A stretch of 36,866 nucleotides of DNA, taken from the NCBI GenBank assembly GCA_949288335.1, contig CASEJU010000080.1, positions 1 to 36,866 on the forward strand, read 5' to 3'. A model generated the notes under the pieces. That model did not search any database. It worked only from the letters and a program-made list of their open reading frames with translations, and was not told the origin of the DNA. Made by a program: the position numbers and the translations under genes. The stretch is from an uncultured bacterium (lineage in GTDB: Bacteria > Bacillota_I > Bacilli_A > RF39 > UBA660). This document shows positions 7,578 to 15,491 of this stretch, piece after piece (position 1 is the first letter of the stretch; each line of letters starts with the position of its first letter).

Positions 7578-8891
7578 TTAATAATATTCATCATCATCAC
7601 TATCGTTTGATAATTTTTTGTTTAATTCATTATCTATAATACTTCCTATGTCATCATCTTGTAAAGCATTTGCTCTTTCAAGCTCTTTTCTTTCAGCGTA
7701 GGATAATATTCTTGTTTCCTCTTCTTCATCATTGTCAATCAAAGGAATGTCATCATCATCTTCACCAGTTTTTTCTATTTCTTTAGTAACATCACTTACT
7801 TCGCTATCGTCGTTATTTAAAGGTGGCATCTCAATTGTTTTTTCATCATCATAATCTTTTTGTTCTATTACTTTTTTTGCTTTATTATTGTTATTATTTT
7901 TTTCTTTTAAAGCCGCCTTTTTCTTTTTATTATTTTTAACAATAATGAATATTATTATTGCTATTAATAAAATTAAGATAACACCTCCAATTATAAACGG
8001 AAGATAATTAGTATCTTTTTTTTCAATTATTATTCTGTAAGTATCAGTATTACCATTTTCAGCCGTTACAATTATTTTAATTACACTACCATCTTCTAGA
8101 TTTTCATTACCTTCTATTTCATAACTTGAGCTTTTGTCACTTAAGGTAACCGTTATATCAAGTTCTGTATCTTCTTTATCAATATTTAAATAAAAAGTCT
8201 TGGAATTCTTATCAAAATTAAAGTGATAATCTTTTATTTTTATTTTTTTTATCTTTGTATTAGAAGATTCTTCTTCATCTAACCTTGTAACGATTACTTT
8301 GTAAAACTTGGTTGTTTCATCTTCTGAAGTTACTGAAATGGTAAACTCGTTATCCCCAACTTCAAGCGTTCTTGGGCCATCAACATCAACTGTAGCAGCA
8401 TCATCTTCTGCTTTTGCATCCACTAAAATACTAGTTACATCATTTTCAACATCAATAAAATACTTTGTTGTGTTTTTTGAAAAATCATCAATTTCTTCAC
8501 CATCAATCGTTATGCTTGATAAGTAATTATTACTAGATTTTGCTTTAGTAGTAGTCGTGGTTGTTTTGGTAGTAGTTGTTTTTTCTGATACGTTTATCGT
8601 AATAGTTTTGTAAGTGGTTGATTTATCCTCACTAACAAGAGCAATATCGTATTTATCAGCTTTATTTGCTTTAAATTCAATTGAACTATCTTTCGATATT
8701 TTAGTAGAACCTTGATATACTTGTAAATCAGTATTTACGTAAACGGTTTGATTAGTTGTTATATTGCATGTAAATGGCACATCAACTGTTGCTGAATCAC
8801 ACTCAATATTATATTCATCAACTCCTTTTACATTTGAAACAAACATAAACATACATAATGTAAAAAATAATAATAAATTTCTTTTTTTCAT
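7578..8891 (-). CDS. Membrane-anchored surface protein with cadherin-like beta-sandwich domains
   Basis: 437 aa. Signal peptide about 1-23; a beta-rich domain with two Cys (31 and 42) to about 102; a Thr-rich linker (104-116); then two repeats resembling cadherin-like beta-sandwich domains (LSSITIDGEEI, about 123-205; and KIKKIKIKDYHFNFD, about 213-290), ending in a membrane segment (297-318). The 119-residue cytoplasmic tail has a Lys/Asn stretch and then is very acidic with many Asp/Glu, including DDDDIPLIDNDEEEE. The outside part should be exposed at the cell surface; the inside tail may bind a partner. Adhesion or envelope sensing is possible, but no function is shown. GGGAGT precedes the ATG. 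Confidence 0.75.
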   Translation of the reverse strand: MKKRNLLLFFTLCMFMFVSNVKGVDEYNIECDSATVDVPFTCNITTNQTVYVNTDLQVYQGSTKISKDSSIEFKANKADKYDIALVSEDKSTTYKTITINVSEKTTTTKTTTTTTKAKSSNNYLSSITIDGEEIDDFSKNTTKYFIDVENDVTSILVDAKAEDDAATVDVDGPRTLEVGDNEFTISVTSEDETTKFYKVIVTRLDEEESSNTKIKKIKIKDYHFNFDKNSKTFYLNIDKEDTELDITVTLSDKSSSYEIEGNENLEDGSVIKIIVTAENGNTDTYRIIIEKKDTNYLPFIIGGVILILLIAIIIFIIVKNNKKKKAALKEKNNNNNKAKKVIEQKDYDDEKTIEMPPLNNDDSEVSDVTKEIEKTGEDDDDIPLIDNDEEEETRILSYAERKELERANALQDDDIGSIIDNELNKKLSNDSDDDEYY

Positions 8892-8920
8892 AAATTCAAC
8901 TCCCTATTATTACAATAATA

Positions 8921-8949
8921 ATTGTATCATTTAATAAGAATTTATACAA
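8921..8949 (-). promoter_or_regulatory. Promoter of the surface-protein gene
   Basis: Minus-strand TTGTAT (8949-8944), a 17-nt spacer, and TACAAT (8926-8921). Leader of about 25 nt before the ATG at 8891. Confidence 0.6.
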
Positions 8950-9009
8950 CAATAAAAATAAATTATTTTTTGTTGTTAATTTGTTTTTATATTTTTAATA
9001 TTAATATAT

Positions 9010-9699
9010 TTATATGCTATTCTCATTATTTATAACATCATTTATTACGTAACTTGCAAGCATTATTCCTGCAGCGTTTGGTACGAGTGCTAAAGAAGGT
9101 ATTTCTTTTACGCTTTTAACAATTACTTCTTCACTTGATGATACAACTGGTAATTTATAGTTTATTTTCTTTTTTCTTAAAATGTTTCTTATTTTTTTAG
9201 CTAAAGGATCATATTTAGTTTTCCAGATGTCTGTTATTTCAAGTTTACTAGGATTAAGTTTATTTCCGGTTCCCATACAAGATATTATTTTTATGTTATT
9301 ATCTATAGCATACTTTATTAGCTCAATTTTAGCCTTTACATCATCTATTGCATCAATTATGTAGTTAACATCCAATTTATTATTCTTAAAAAAAGAACTA
9401 TCTAATTTTACGTTAGACATAATAACACTACATGATGGATTAATTATTTTTACTCTTTTTTCGGCTTCATCAACTTTACTTTTATTAATGTTTTTTATAG
9501 TACATAACACTTGACGATTAATGTTACTTTCTTCAAAATTATCATAATCCATAATACTTATGTTTTCTATTCCTGATCTTGCAATCATCTCAAGACAAGA
9601 ACCTCCTACTCCGCCTAAACCAACTATTAAAACATGGGTATTTTTTAATTTATCTACACTTTCTTTTCCAATTAACAGTTCACTTCTTTGTAAATTCAT
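9010..9699 (-). CDS. tcdA: tRNA threonylcarbamoyladenosine dehydratase
   Basis: 229 aa. TcdA (CsdL/YgdL; YrvM in Bacillus) uses ATP to turn t6A37 of tRNA into its cyclic form. It belongs to the E1-like ThiF/MoeB superfamily: the nucleotide-binding glycine motif VLIVGLGGVGGSCLE is near the N-terminus, then SINRQ-type ESNINRQVL with the conserved Arg, and DAIDD. I start at 9699 because GGTGAT lies 3 nt before that ATG; an upstream in-frame ATG at 9732 lacks a ribosome site. A weak promoter (TTTACT-N17-TATAAT, 9743-9715) begins inside the T-tract of the 6S RNA terminator. Its position next to 6S RNA and close to aspS and rarA equals the Bacillus order, which supports the assignment. Confidence 0.9.
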   Translation of the reverse strand: MNLQRSELLIGKESVDKLKNTHVLIVGLGGVGGSCLEMIARSGIENISIMDYDNFEESNINRQVLCTIKNINKSKVDEAEKRVKIINPSCSVIMSNVKLDSSFFKNNKLDVNYIIDAIDDVKAKIELIKYAIDNNIKIISCMGTGNKLNPSKLEITDIWKTKYDPLAKKIRNILRKKKINYKLPVVSSSEEVIVKSVKEIPSLALVPNAAGIMLASYVINDVINNENSI

Positions 9700-9744
9700 A
9701 AAATCACCAAAATAATTATATAAATAATCCATTAAAAAGTAAAT

Positions 9745-9918
9745 AAAAAAGACCCAAAGGGTCGTTTACTAACAAGATAAACCTGCACATCTCGCAGGTG
9801 GGTATCCCACAATGGCTTTAGACTTCTTAATTAAATTAAGCATGAACACCACCATTGATTCTGATTCCCTTATAATATTTAGCGGGTTAAATGTGCTAGC
9901 TTACGATACCTTTAGGTC
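9745..9918 (-). ncRNA. ssrS: 6S RNA
   Basis: About 174 nt. The 5' end GACCUAAAGG (9918-9909) pairs with the 3' end CCUUUGGGUC (9760-9751) in a 10-bp closing stem with one G-U, followed by a six-T run (9750-9745). Further in, GCACA (9896-9892) pairs with UGUGC (9789-9785), and CAAUGG (9857-9852) with CCAUUG (9815-9810), leaving an open central bubble: the 6S rod shape. A local ACCUGC/GCAGGU hairpin on the 3' side of the bubble is also typical of Firmicutes. Bacillus 6S-1 RNA (bsrA) lies between aspS and yrvM; here the RNA lies just before the yrvM homologue and one gene after aspS. 6S RNA binds housekeeping RNA polymerase and mimics an open promoter. Assignment rests on fold and synteny, not on a covariance search. 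Confidence 0.82.
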
Positions 9919-9924
9919 ATTTAT

Positions 9925-9954
9925 ATTATACCACGAAAATAAGTTATTATTCAA
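9925..9954 (-). promoter_or_regulatory. 6S RNA promoter
   Basis: TTGAAT (9954-9949), an 18-nt spacer and extended TGG-TATAAT (-10 at 9930-9925). The predicted start, 7 nt further, is G9918, exactly the first base of the 6S closing stem. Confidence 0.8.
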
Positions 9955-9960
9955 TATTTA

Positions 9961-10626
9961 TTAGGAAAGTTTACAGTATGAATTATTAAAATACAATATA
10001 AATTCTTCAATAACTTTAATAATACCAGCAAAAATTTGCAGATTACTTTGAACGTCAAGCATTTTATTATTAATAACTATTCTAATAGAAGGAATGTTAC
10101 ATAATAAAGAAGAAACTGTTATTATCTCATTTTCTTTTTCTTTATTAGGAACGTTTTGTTCATCTACTTTTACGTTGTATTTTATACCTAGTTCCATTAA
10201 TTTATCATACAAATTATTCATACCAAGAAGCGTTTCTCTTTGGTTGGTTACTATGTCTAATACGGTATCATCTTTAAACGTACTTGAATGTACGTCAATA
10301 AGTAATTTTAAATCATATGAATTTATTAAATTAATAACCGCGTTTTTATAATCATTTTCTTGATCAGTATTTGGATCGGCGTGAGTAAAAAGTTGAAATA
10401 TTCCGTAAGAACTAGTTGCGTTACATAAGTACCTTACCAATGAACCAGTATATTTTTCAGCATCCCTTACATCATCACCTCGTATTTGATTAACGGCGTG
10501 AGGAGCAGATAAAAGCACTGGTACGTTTCCACTTAAAACACGATATTTTTCTTCAGTCCATACGTTAGTACCAAAATACTCATTATTAGCAAAGTCTGCT
10601 TCTAAACCTAATATTTCTTCTTTCAT
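9961..10626 (-). CDS. N-formylglutamate-amidohydrolase-like zinc hydrolase
   Basis: 221 aa, cytoplasmic. LLSAPHAV (His43), an RGDD acid group (49-52) and LIDVHSS (His113) match the layout of the FGase/zinc carboxypeptidase-like fold, where His-Asp-His residues bind zinc. True substrate unknown: proteins of this group in Firmicutes are annotated as N-formylglutamate amidohydrolase although no histidine-degradation genes are nearby. GGAGTGGGAG precedes the ATG, and a clear promoter lies at 10656-10684. It lies between aspS and the 6S RNA, an insertion relative to the Bacillus order. Confidence 0.6.
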   Translation of the reverse strand: MKEEILGLEADFANNEYFGTNVWTEEKYRVLSGNVPVLLSAPHAVNQIRGDDVRDAEKYTGSLVRYLCNATSSYGIFQLFTHADPNTDQENDYKNAVINLINSYDLKLLIDVHSSTFKDDTVLDIVTNQRETLLGMNNLYDKLMELGIKYNVKVDEQNVPNKEKENEIITVSSLLCNIPSIRIVINNKMLDVQSNLQIFAGIIKVIEEFILYFNNSYCKLS

Positions 10627-10655
10627 ACTCCCACTCCTATTCTTAATCTACGTTA

Positions 10656-10684
10656 ATTATATATTATTTTACTTTAAAATTCAA
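10656..10684 (-). promoter_or_regulatory. Promoter of the amidohydrolase-like gene
   Basis: TTGAAT (10684-10679), a 17-nt spacer and TATAAT (10661-10656). Start near 10649, leader about 23 nt. Confidence 0.75.
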
Positions 10685-10741
10685 TAAAAAGAACTTATAA
10701 AAATCATTATGTGTAAATTTAATTTCAAACTTAAACCTCAT
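10664..10741 (-). other. 25-codon ORF, possible gene relic
   Basis: ATG at 10741 opens 25 codons (MRFKFEIKFTHNDFYKFF...). The pattern of alternating Phe/Lys and TxNDF resembles the start of YcxB-like membrane proteins. The frame ends inside the next promoter. No good ribosome site. Probably a decayed remnant or chance. Confidence 0.2.
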
Positions 10742-10848
10742 AAACTGCAACCCGCTTTCTATTTTTTTGGTTGGAAAACAAAGCTAGTAAATAACTACTT
10801 CCTCATACTTATAATTAGACATATCTTTTAAAATTCCCTTAAAAAAAT

Positions 10849-10875
10849 AAAAAGTTAGATTTTTTCTAACTTTTT
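10849..10875 (-). terminator. Terminator of the hisS-aspS operon
   Basis: AAAAAGTTAGA (10849-10859) pairs with TCTAACTTTTT (10865-10875); on the minus strand TTTTTATTTTTTT follows. It begins 3 nt after the aspS stop codon. Confidence 0.8.
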
Positions 10876-10878
10876 TGT

Positions 10879-12180
10879 TTATGGATAAAGTCTATTAGGA
10901 CCCCTAAATAAGAACATTGTTTCCTTAAGTGATGGTAAACCTAACAATAGCATGGTCATTCTATCGATTCCAAGCGCAAATCCTCCGTGTGGTGGACAAC
11001 CGTATTTAAAGAAATCTTTATAAAACTCAATGTCTTTTCCAAGGCCTTTTTCTTTAGCTTGCCCTTCTAATACGTTATAACGGTGTTCTCTTTGCGCTCC
11101 GGTAGTAATTTCTGTTCCTCTCCAAATAAGGTCATAACCTTGAGGAATACCGTCTTTTCTCATGTGATAAAATGGCCTTTTAGTTTTACTAAAACCAGTT
11201 ACAAAGATAAACTCATGCCCGTAAACATCCATTGCATATTCGCTAGTTAGTTTTTCTGCTTCGGCATTCATATCTCCAATATCATGATCAGGCACCTTAT
11301 AACCATATCTTTCACTTAGCTCTTTATACAAATCTTGTAAATCTATCCTTGGAAAAGGAATTGTTGGAATAACAACGTCTACACCATATAATTCTTTAAT
11401 CAAATTACCATATTTTTCTTTTACCGCGGTAAGACCTGAAACTAGAAGTTCTTCTTCTACCTTCATAACGTCTTCATATGAATTAATGTTTGCAAACTCC
11501 AAATCAAACGAAGTAAATTCAGTTGCATGACGATTGGTGTTTGAGTTTTCTGCACGAAAGCAAGGAGCTACTTCAAAGACTCTTTCGTATCCTGCCGCAA
11601 TTGCCATTTGTTTATAAAACTGCGGTGATTGAGCTAGGTATGCTTTGTTTCCAAAATAGTTAACCTCAAAAACTTCACTTCCTGATTCTGATGCCGCTCC
11701 AATTAATTTTGGGGTATGTATTTCGGTAAAATCATTACCGTATAAATACTCTCTCATCGCACGTACAAACTCAGTTTGCACTTTAAATATATTAAAGTTA
11801 ACATCATTTCTTAAATCAAGAAAACGATTATCCATTCTGGTATCAATTAAAGCAGCATCTTTATTAGCTATGTTAATTGGAAGTTCTGGTGCGGATGTAC
11901 TAGTAACTTCAATGGAATCAGGAATTAACTCCATACCTCCCATTTTAACTTTTTCATTTTCTTTTATGGTTCCTGTTACCGTAATGGTTGATTCATTTGT
12001 TAGTTTATCTACTATTTCAACCATTTTTTGGTTTTCTGGAATGGACTTTTCAATCGTAACTTGGATTCTTTTTCCTTCGTTTCTAAGTACGATAAATTGT
12101 ACCCATTGTAAGTTTCTTATTTTTTCAGCAAAACCAGATATTGTTATTTTCTTATTTATATGCTTTTTATAATCTATCAT
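10879..12180 (-). CDS. aspS: Aspartyl-tRNA synthetase, archaeal/non-discriminating type
   Basis: 433 aa class II synthetase. It is far shorter than the usual bacterial AspRS (about 590 aa) because the bacterial insertion (GAD) domain is absent; this is the archaeal/eukaryotic-like form. N-terminal OB-fold anticodon domain about 1-100; motif 1 near 150-160; QSPQFYKQM (184-192); motif 2 with CFRAENSNTNRHATEF (207-222); motif 3 ALGIDRMTMLLLGLPSLKE (402-420), then the RGPNRLYP end. Many such enzymes also charge tRNA-Asn with Asp, which GatCAB then amidates; the sequence alone does not settle that. The ribosome site AAGGAGGAT is built from the last hisS codons; the two genes are 2 nt apart and share the T-box. 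Confidence 0.92.
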   Translation of the reverse strand: MIDYKKHINKKITISGFAEKIRNLQWVQFIVLRNEGKRIQVTIEKSIPENQKMVEIVDKLTNESTITVTGTIKENEKVKMGGMELIPDSIEVTSTSAPELPINIANKDAALIDTRMDNRFLDLRNDVNFNIFKVQTEFVRAMREYLYGNDFTEIHTPKLIGAASESGSEVFEVNYFGNKAYLAQSPQFYKQMAIAAGYERVFEVAPCFRAENSNTNRHATEFTSFDLEFANINSYEDVMKVEEELLVSGLTAVKEKYGNLIKELYGVDVVIPTIPFPRIDLQDLYKELSERYGYKVPDHDIGDMNAEAEKLTSEYAMDVYGHEFIFVTGFSKTKRPFYHMRKDGIPQGYDLIWRGTEITTGAQREHRYNVLEGQAKEKGLGKDIEFYKDFFKYGCPPHGGFALGIDRMTMLLLGLPSLKETMFLFRGPNRLYP

Positions 12181-12182
12181 GT

Positions 12183-13532
12183 TTAATCCTCCTTATGACA
12201 CTTGCAGTTATCACCACAATTACAATTATGCTCTTCATTAGCACTACAGTTACATTCGTCTTCTTCGGTTATGTTTTCATCTAAATAGTATATCAATGCA
12301 TCTAATGAAATAACGTCTTCTTTTTTTGTTTTATTATTTTTTATTTTAACCTCGTTTTGTTTTAAATCATCACTATTTAACACGATGGTAAACTTACTAT
12401 TTAACCTGTCTGCTTGCTTAAATCCTGCTTTTAGACTTCTGTTTAAATAATCAGTTTCAACGATAAAACCATTCATTCTAAGCTCGTTAGTTAGGTATGC
12501 TGCGTATTTTTTTTCATCTTCGTTTACGTATAGCAAGAACAAATCAACGCTTGTTTGAATTGGAATGTTTGCTTTTTCATATTCTAACGCAAGCATTAGT
12601 CTATCAAAACCAGCTGCAAAGCCAATTGAAGGCGTTTTAGGACCACCTAATTGTTCTACTAAGGTGTTATATCTTCCGCCACCTCCAATAACGTTTTGAG
12701 CTCCAAAACCTTCTATTTTGGCTTCTACTTCAAACACGGTGTGATTATAATAATCAAGACCTCTTACAACCGATGGATCAACTACGTATTCTACGCCCAT
12801 AATGCTTAGATATTCTTTTACTTTTTCAAATCTTTCTTTAGACTCATCATTCAAATAGCCAATTGTTTTAGGAGCGGTTTTCATAACTTCTTTATCTTGG
12901 TCAACCTTACAATCTAAAATACGAAGAGGATTTTTTTCTAATCTTTGTTTACAATCATCACATAATTCATCAATATGAGGTTTAAAGTGTTCTACCAAAG
13001 CCTTTCTATAATTATCCCTTGATTCGGTATCTCCAAGCGAATTAATATTAACTTTAATTCCTTTTAAACCGAGTATTTTATATATGTTAACCGCAAGAGA
13101 AATTACTTCTGCATCTGATAAAGGATCATCGCTTCCAATTAGTTCATAACCAAATTGGGTAAATTCACGATATCTTCCTGATTGTGGCCTTTCATAACGA
13201 TACATTGGACAGTTATAATAAAGCTTTATTGGTTGATTATTATTACCATACATTTTATTTTCAATATAACTTCTTACAACTCCCGCAGTACCTTCTGGTC
13301 TAAGCGTCATACTTCTTTTGCCGCGATCAGTAAAATCGTACGTCTCTTTTGTTACTATGTCAGATGTTTCACCAACACCACGGTGAAATAATTCACTTGA
13401 TTCAAATACTGGTACCCTAATAAAGTTATAGTTATATTTTTCCATTACTTCGTCTATTACCTTAGAGACGTACTGCCATCTTTTTGCTTCTTCGCCGTAA
13501 ATATCTTTTGTTCCTTTTGGTTTTGTTATCAT
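12183..13532 (-). CDS. hisS: Histidyl-tRNA synthetase with Cys-rich C-terminal tail
   Basis: 449 aa, class II. Motif 2 region YRYERPQSGRYREFTQFGYE (111-130), the HisRS signature RGLDYYNHTVFE (257-268), GGGGRYN (284-290) and motif 3 IGFAAGFDRLMLALE (303-317) are all present, followed by the anticodon domain (about 325-415). Cys191, Cys194 and Cys208 sit in the insertion usual for Gram-positive HisRS. Odd feature: the last 25 residues form a tail with three CxC pairs (427/429, 437/439, 443/445) plus His446, which looks like a metal-binding appendage; ordinary HisRS ends near 420. AGGAGG precedes the ATG. First gene of the T-box-controlled operon with aspS. Confidence 0.95.
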   Translation of the reverse strand: MITKPKGTKDIYGEEAKRWQYVSKVIDEVMEKYNYNFIRVPVFESSELFHRGVGETSDIVTKETYDFTDRGKRSMTLRPEGTAGVVRSYIENKMYGNNNQPIKLYYNCPMYRYERPQSGRYREFTQFGYELIGSDDPLSDAEVISLAVNIYKILGLKGIKVNINSLGDTESRDNYRKALVEHFKPHIDELCDDCKQRLEKNPLRILDCKVDQDKEVMKTAPKTIGYLNDESKERFEKVKEYLSIMGVEYVVDPSVVRGLDYYNHTVFEVEAKIEGFGAQNVIGGGGRYNTLVEQLGGPKTPSIGFAAGFDRLMLALEYEKANIPIQTSVDLFLLYVNEDEKKYAAYLTNELRMNGFIVETDYLNRSLKAGFKQADRLNSKFTIVLNSDDLKQNEVKIKNNKTKKEDVISLDALIYYLDENITEEDECNCSANEEHNCNCGDNCKCHKED

Positions 13533-13549
13533 ATTTCCTCCTAAATTAT

Positions 13550-13686
13550 AAAAAGAGCCTTAAGTTATAGGGATGAACAAAAGTCCACGGTGCCACCCTA
13601 CTTCACTTTAAGTGCTCTTTATTTTAAATATTTAATTGTCTTAGTTTTATTTATATTGTAAGCTGTCACTTCTTACTAAAACTAAT
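13550..13686 (-). promoter_or_regulatory. T-box riboswitch leader of hisS-aspS
   Basis: The minus strand carries the T-box motif AGGGTGGCACCGTGG (13600-13586). The terminator form pairs AAGAGC (13620-13615) with GCTCTT (13558-13553) and TAGGG with CCCTA, then a T-run; uncharged tRNA would favour the antiterminator. Stem I is very short: TTAGTTTTA (13685-13677) pairs with TAAAACTAA (13649-13641), topped by GTAAG/CTTAC with apical loop AAGTGACAG, which contains GAC. The UGGC contact expects discriminator G73 in the tRNA, fitting tRNA-Asp or tRNA-Asn but not tRNA-His (C73). The leader is only about 135 nt. Confidence 0.85.
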
Positions 13687-13689
13687 AAT

Positions 13690-13719
13690 ATTTTATTATA
13701 TTTTGCATTTATTTGTCAA
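13690..13719 (-). promoter_or_regulatory. Promoter of the hisS-aspS operon
   Basis: TTGACA (13719-13714), 18-nt spacer, TAAAAT (13695-13690). The predicted start, near 13684, falls at the foot of T-box Stem I. Confidence 0.65.
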
Positions 13720-13733
13720 TCTAATTTTAAATT

Positions 13734-15449
13734 CTAACGGAAGCCTCCGCCTCCGCCGCCACCACCGAAGGAGCCTCCGCCACCTCCTCCGGAAGAGAAA
13801 CCTCCGCCTCCGGAATGATAACTTTGAGCTCTTTGCCTTGATGAGACTGCTACCCGCATCGAGGATCTTGCTATCGAATTTATGATTAAGAAATCAGTAA
13901 AGCTACATCCCATGGTACTATACGTTTCTTCAATTATCTCCGGATATAACTTTTCGAATTGTTTAGCTACTTTATCTGCAATACCAAGAATTTGGGCATA
14001 TATTAAATAATATTCCCACATGTTTACTTCAATCGCCGTTTTATCATCTATTCTAGAAAACTCCTCTAAAAAATTCTTAAGTCCTTTTAATTTAACACCT
14101 TCATCTTTCATTATCGGGTTAACAACCAAAACCGTTTTCTTAAAGATTTTACCCTTTTCTATTTGAGATAGTTTTCCTTCGTTAAGTAATTTAGCATTTT
14201 CACTAACTAGTACCCGATCAAACCATTTTAAAATTTCATCATAGTTGTTACGGCACCATTTTTCAAATTCTTTAGACTCCAATACACCATCAATACTAGC
14301 TTCATGCATTTTTCTATGTAAATCCTCTTCTAAAGGATTATCGGAAGTAAAGGTATCAACGTTTAATACTATTAAAGTTTCTTCTTTTTTCTTAAGTAAT
14401 CCAGTTTCCTTTTTAGTTATAGATATTTTCTTTTCTAAAAGCCACTTTAATAACACCGCACCCAAAAGATCGGTTTTATTTTTATTTAAATGGTAGCACT
14501 CTGCCACCCAAAAAGCTCTGTAAATATCTTTGTTAAAAGGAATCTCACGGTTATTAGGAACGTTCTTAGGAAGTTTTCTGCCACCGTTTCCAAAATCAAA
14601 AAGGTCGGTTCCAATCATGCTATTTGTCTTTTTTAAAGTGTTTGCTACTGAAAATATCATTATTCCCCAAAAAAAGATTACAAGTAGCATTGGGAAAAAA
14701 TTAATTATCTTTTCTATAAAACTTTCTTTGTATTTATCCGCTCCTTCTTCAGCCATTTCATGATAATAATTAAAATCTTCATTTATTGTGTTATAAGTGT
14801 TAAACGTTCCTTTATCAAACTTAACAAGGATTGTCATGTATTCATTAGAATCAAGCGTTCCTTCCGAGTTCATTTCAATATAACCATCGTATACGTACGC
14901 GGTGCCGCCGTAATTACCATATCCCCAAACATCTATGTCCTTGCTAAAATAATCGTCGGCGTGTATTTTAATATGAACATCACCTGGCCTTGAAGATAAT
15001 TCGTGAGGAACAAGCGTCCAATATATCATATCAGCGTCGGTAAGGCTTGTAACAAAACCTTCAATATCATACGTTAAAACATAATTATGATACCCATACT
15101 CGGAAATACCCCAACATAACTCTATACCATCAGATACATAATTTATACCGTTTTTATATGCCTTGGCATTAAAACTTGCGTTTGGATTCCAATAATCATC
15201 ATAGGTATATTCTTTTCCATTTTCACTAACCTTAAAATTAGTTATTTTTGCATTACCAATGTTGTAGTAAGGTTTATATCCTTCTGTTCCTTGGTTTAAG
15301 TTAGCACTCCAAGTTTCGGTAACATGGGCCGTTCCATTATTATCTAGGTATATGTCCATATCTATTTTTGATATACTATTAGCCTTTACAACCAACGGAA
15401 AAATAAATAAAATCACCGATAGAAAAGCCAATTTAAATAATTTTCTCAT
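13734..15449 (-). CDS. DUF2207 family membrane protein, Gly-rich tail
   Basis: 571 aa. Signal peptide about 1-23; an extracellular DUF2207 domain (about 24-240, starting SISKIDMDIYLDNNGTAHVTE); one membrane segment (251-271); a cytoplasmic region with GLKNFLEEFS and WEYYLIYAQILGIADKV, typical of the YciQ-like family; and a C-terminal tail (about 545-571) that is nearly all Gly with Ser and Phe. Family members usually carry further membrane helices in the C-terminal half; none is evident here, so it looks like a reduced version. AAGGAGGAG precedes the ATG. It lies just downstream of lemA, a pairing common in bacteria; role unknown, possibly envelope related. The Gly codons make a GC-rich patch at 13735-13810. 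Confidence 0.85.
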   Translation of the reverse strand: MRKLFKLAFLSVILFIFPLVVKANSISKIDMDIYLDNNGTAHVTETWSANLNQGTEGYKPYYNIGNAKITNFKVSENGKEYTYDDYWNPNASFNAKAYKNGINYVSDGIELCWGISEYGYHNYVLTYDIEGFVTSLTDADMIYWTLVPHELSSRPGDVHIKIHADDYFSKDIDVWGYGNYGGTAYVYDGYIEMNSEGTLDSNEYMTILVKFDKGTFNTYNTINEDFNYYHEMAEEGADKYKESFIEKIINFFPMLLVIFFWGIMIFSVANTLKKTNSMIGTDLFDFGNGGRKLPKNVPNNREIPFNKDIYRAFWVAECYHLNKNKTDLLGAVLLKWLLEKKISITKKETGLLKKKEETLIVLNVDTFTSDNPLEEDLHRKMHEASIDGVLESKEFEKWCRNNYDEILKWFDRVLVSENAKLLNEGKLSQIEKGKIFKKTVLVVNPIMKDEGVKLKGLKNFLEEFSRIDDKTAIEVNMWEYYLIYAQILGIADKVAKQFEKLYPEIIEETYSTMGCSFTDFLIINSIARSSMRVAVSSRQRAQSYHSGGGGFSSGGGGGGSFGGGGGGGGFR

Positions 15450-15464
15450 ACACTCCTCCTTAAA

Positions 15465-15491
15465 GAAAAAAGCCTACTAATAAAGCAGACT
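15465..15491 (-). terminator. Hairpin between lemA and the DUF2207 gene
   Basis: AGTCTGC (15491-15485) pairs with GTAGGCT (15477-15471) using two G-U pairs, loop of 7, then TTTTTT. It includes the last bases of the lemA stop. It may act as a partial terminator that lowers expression of the downstream gene. Confidence 0.6.
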
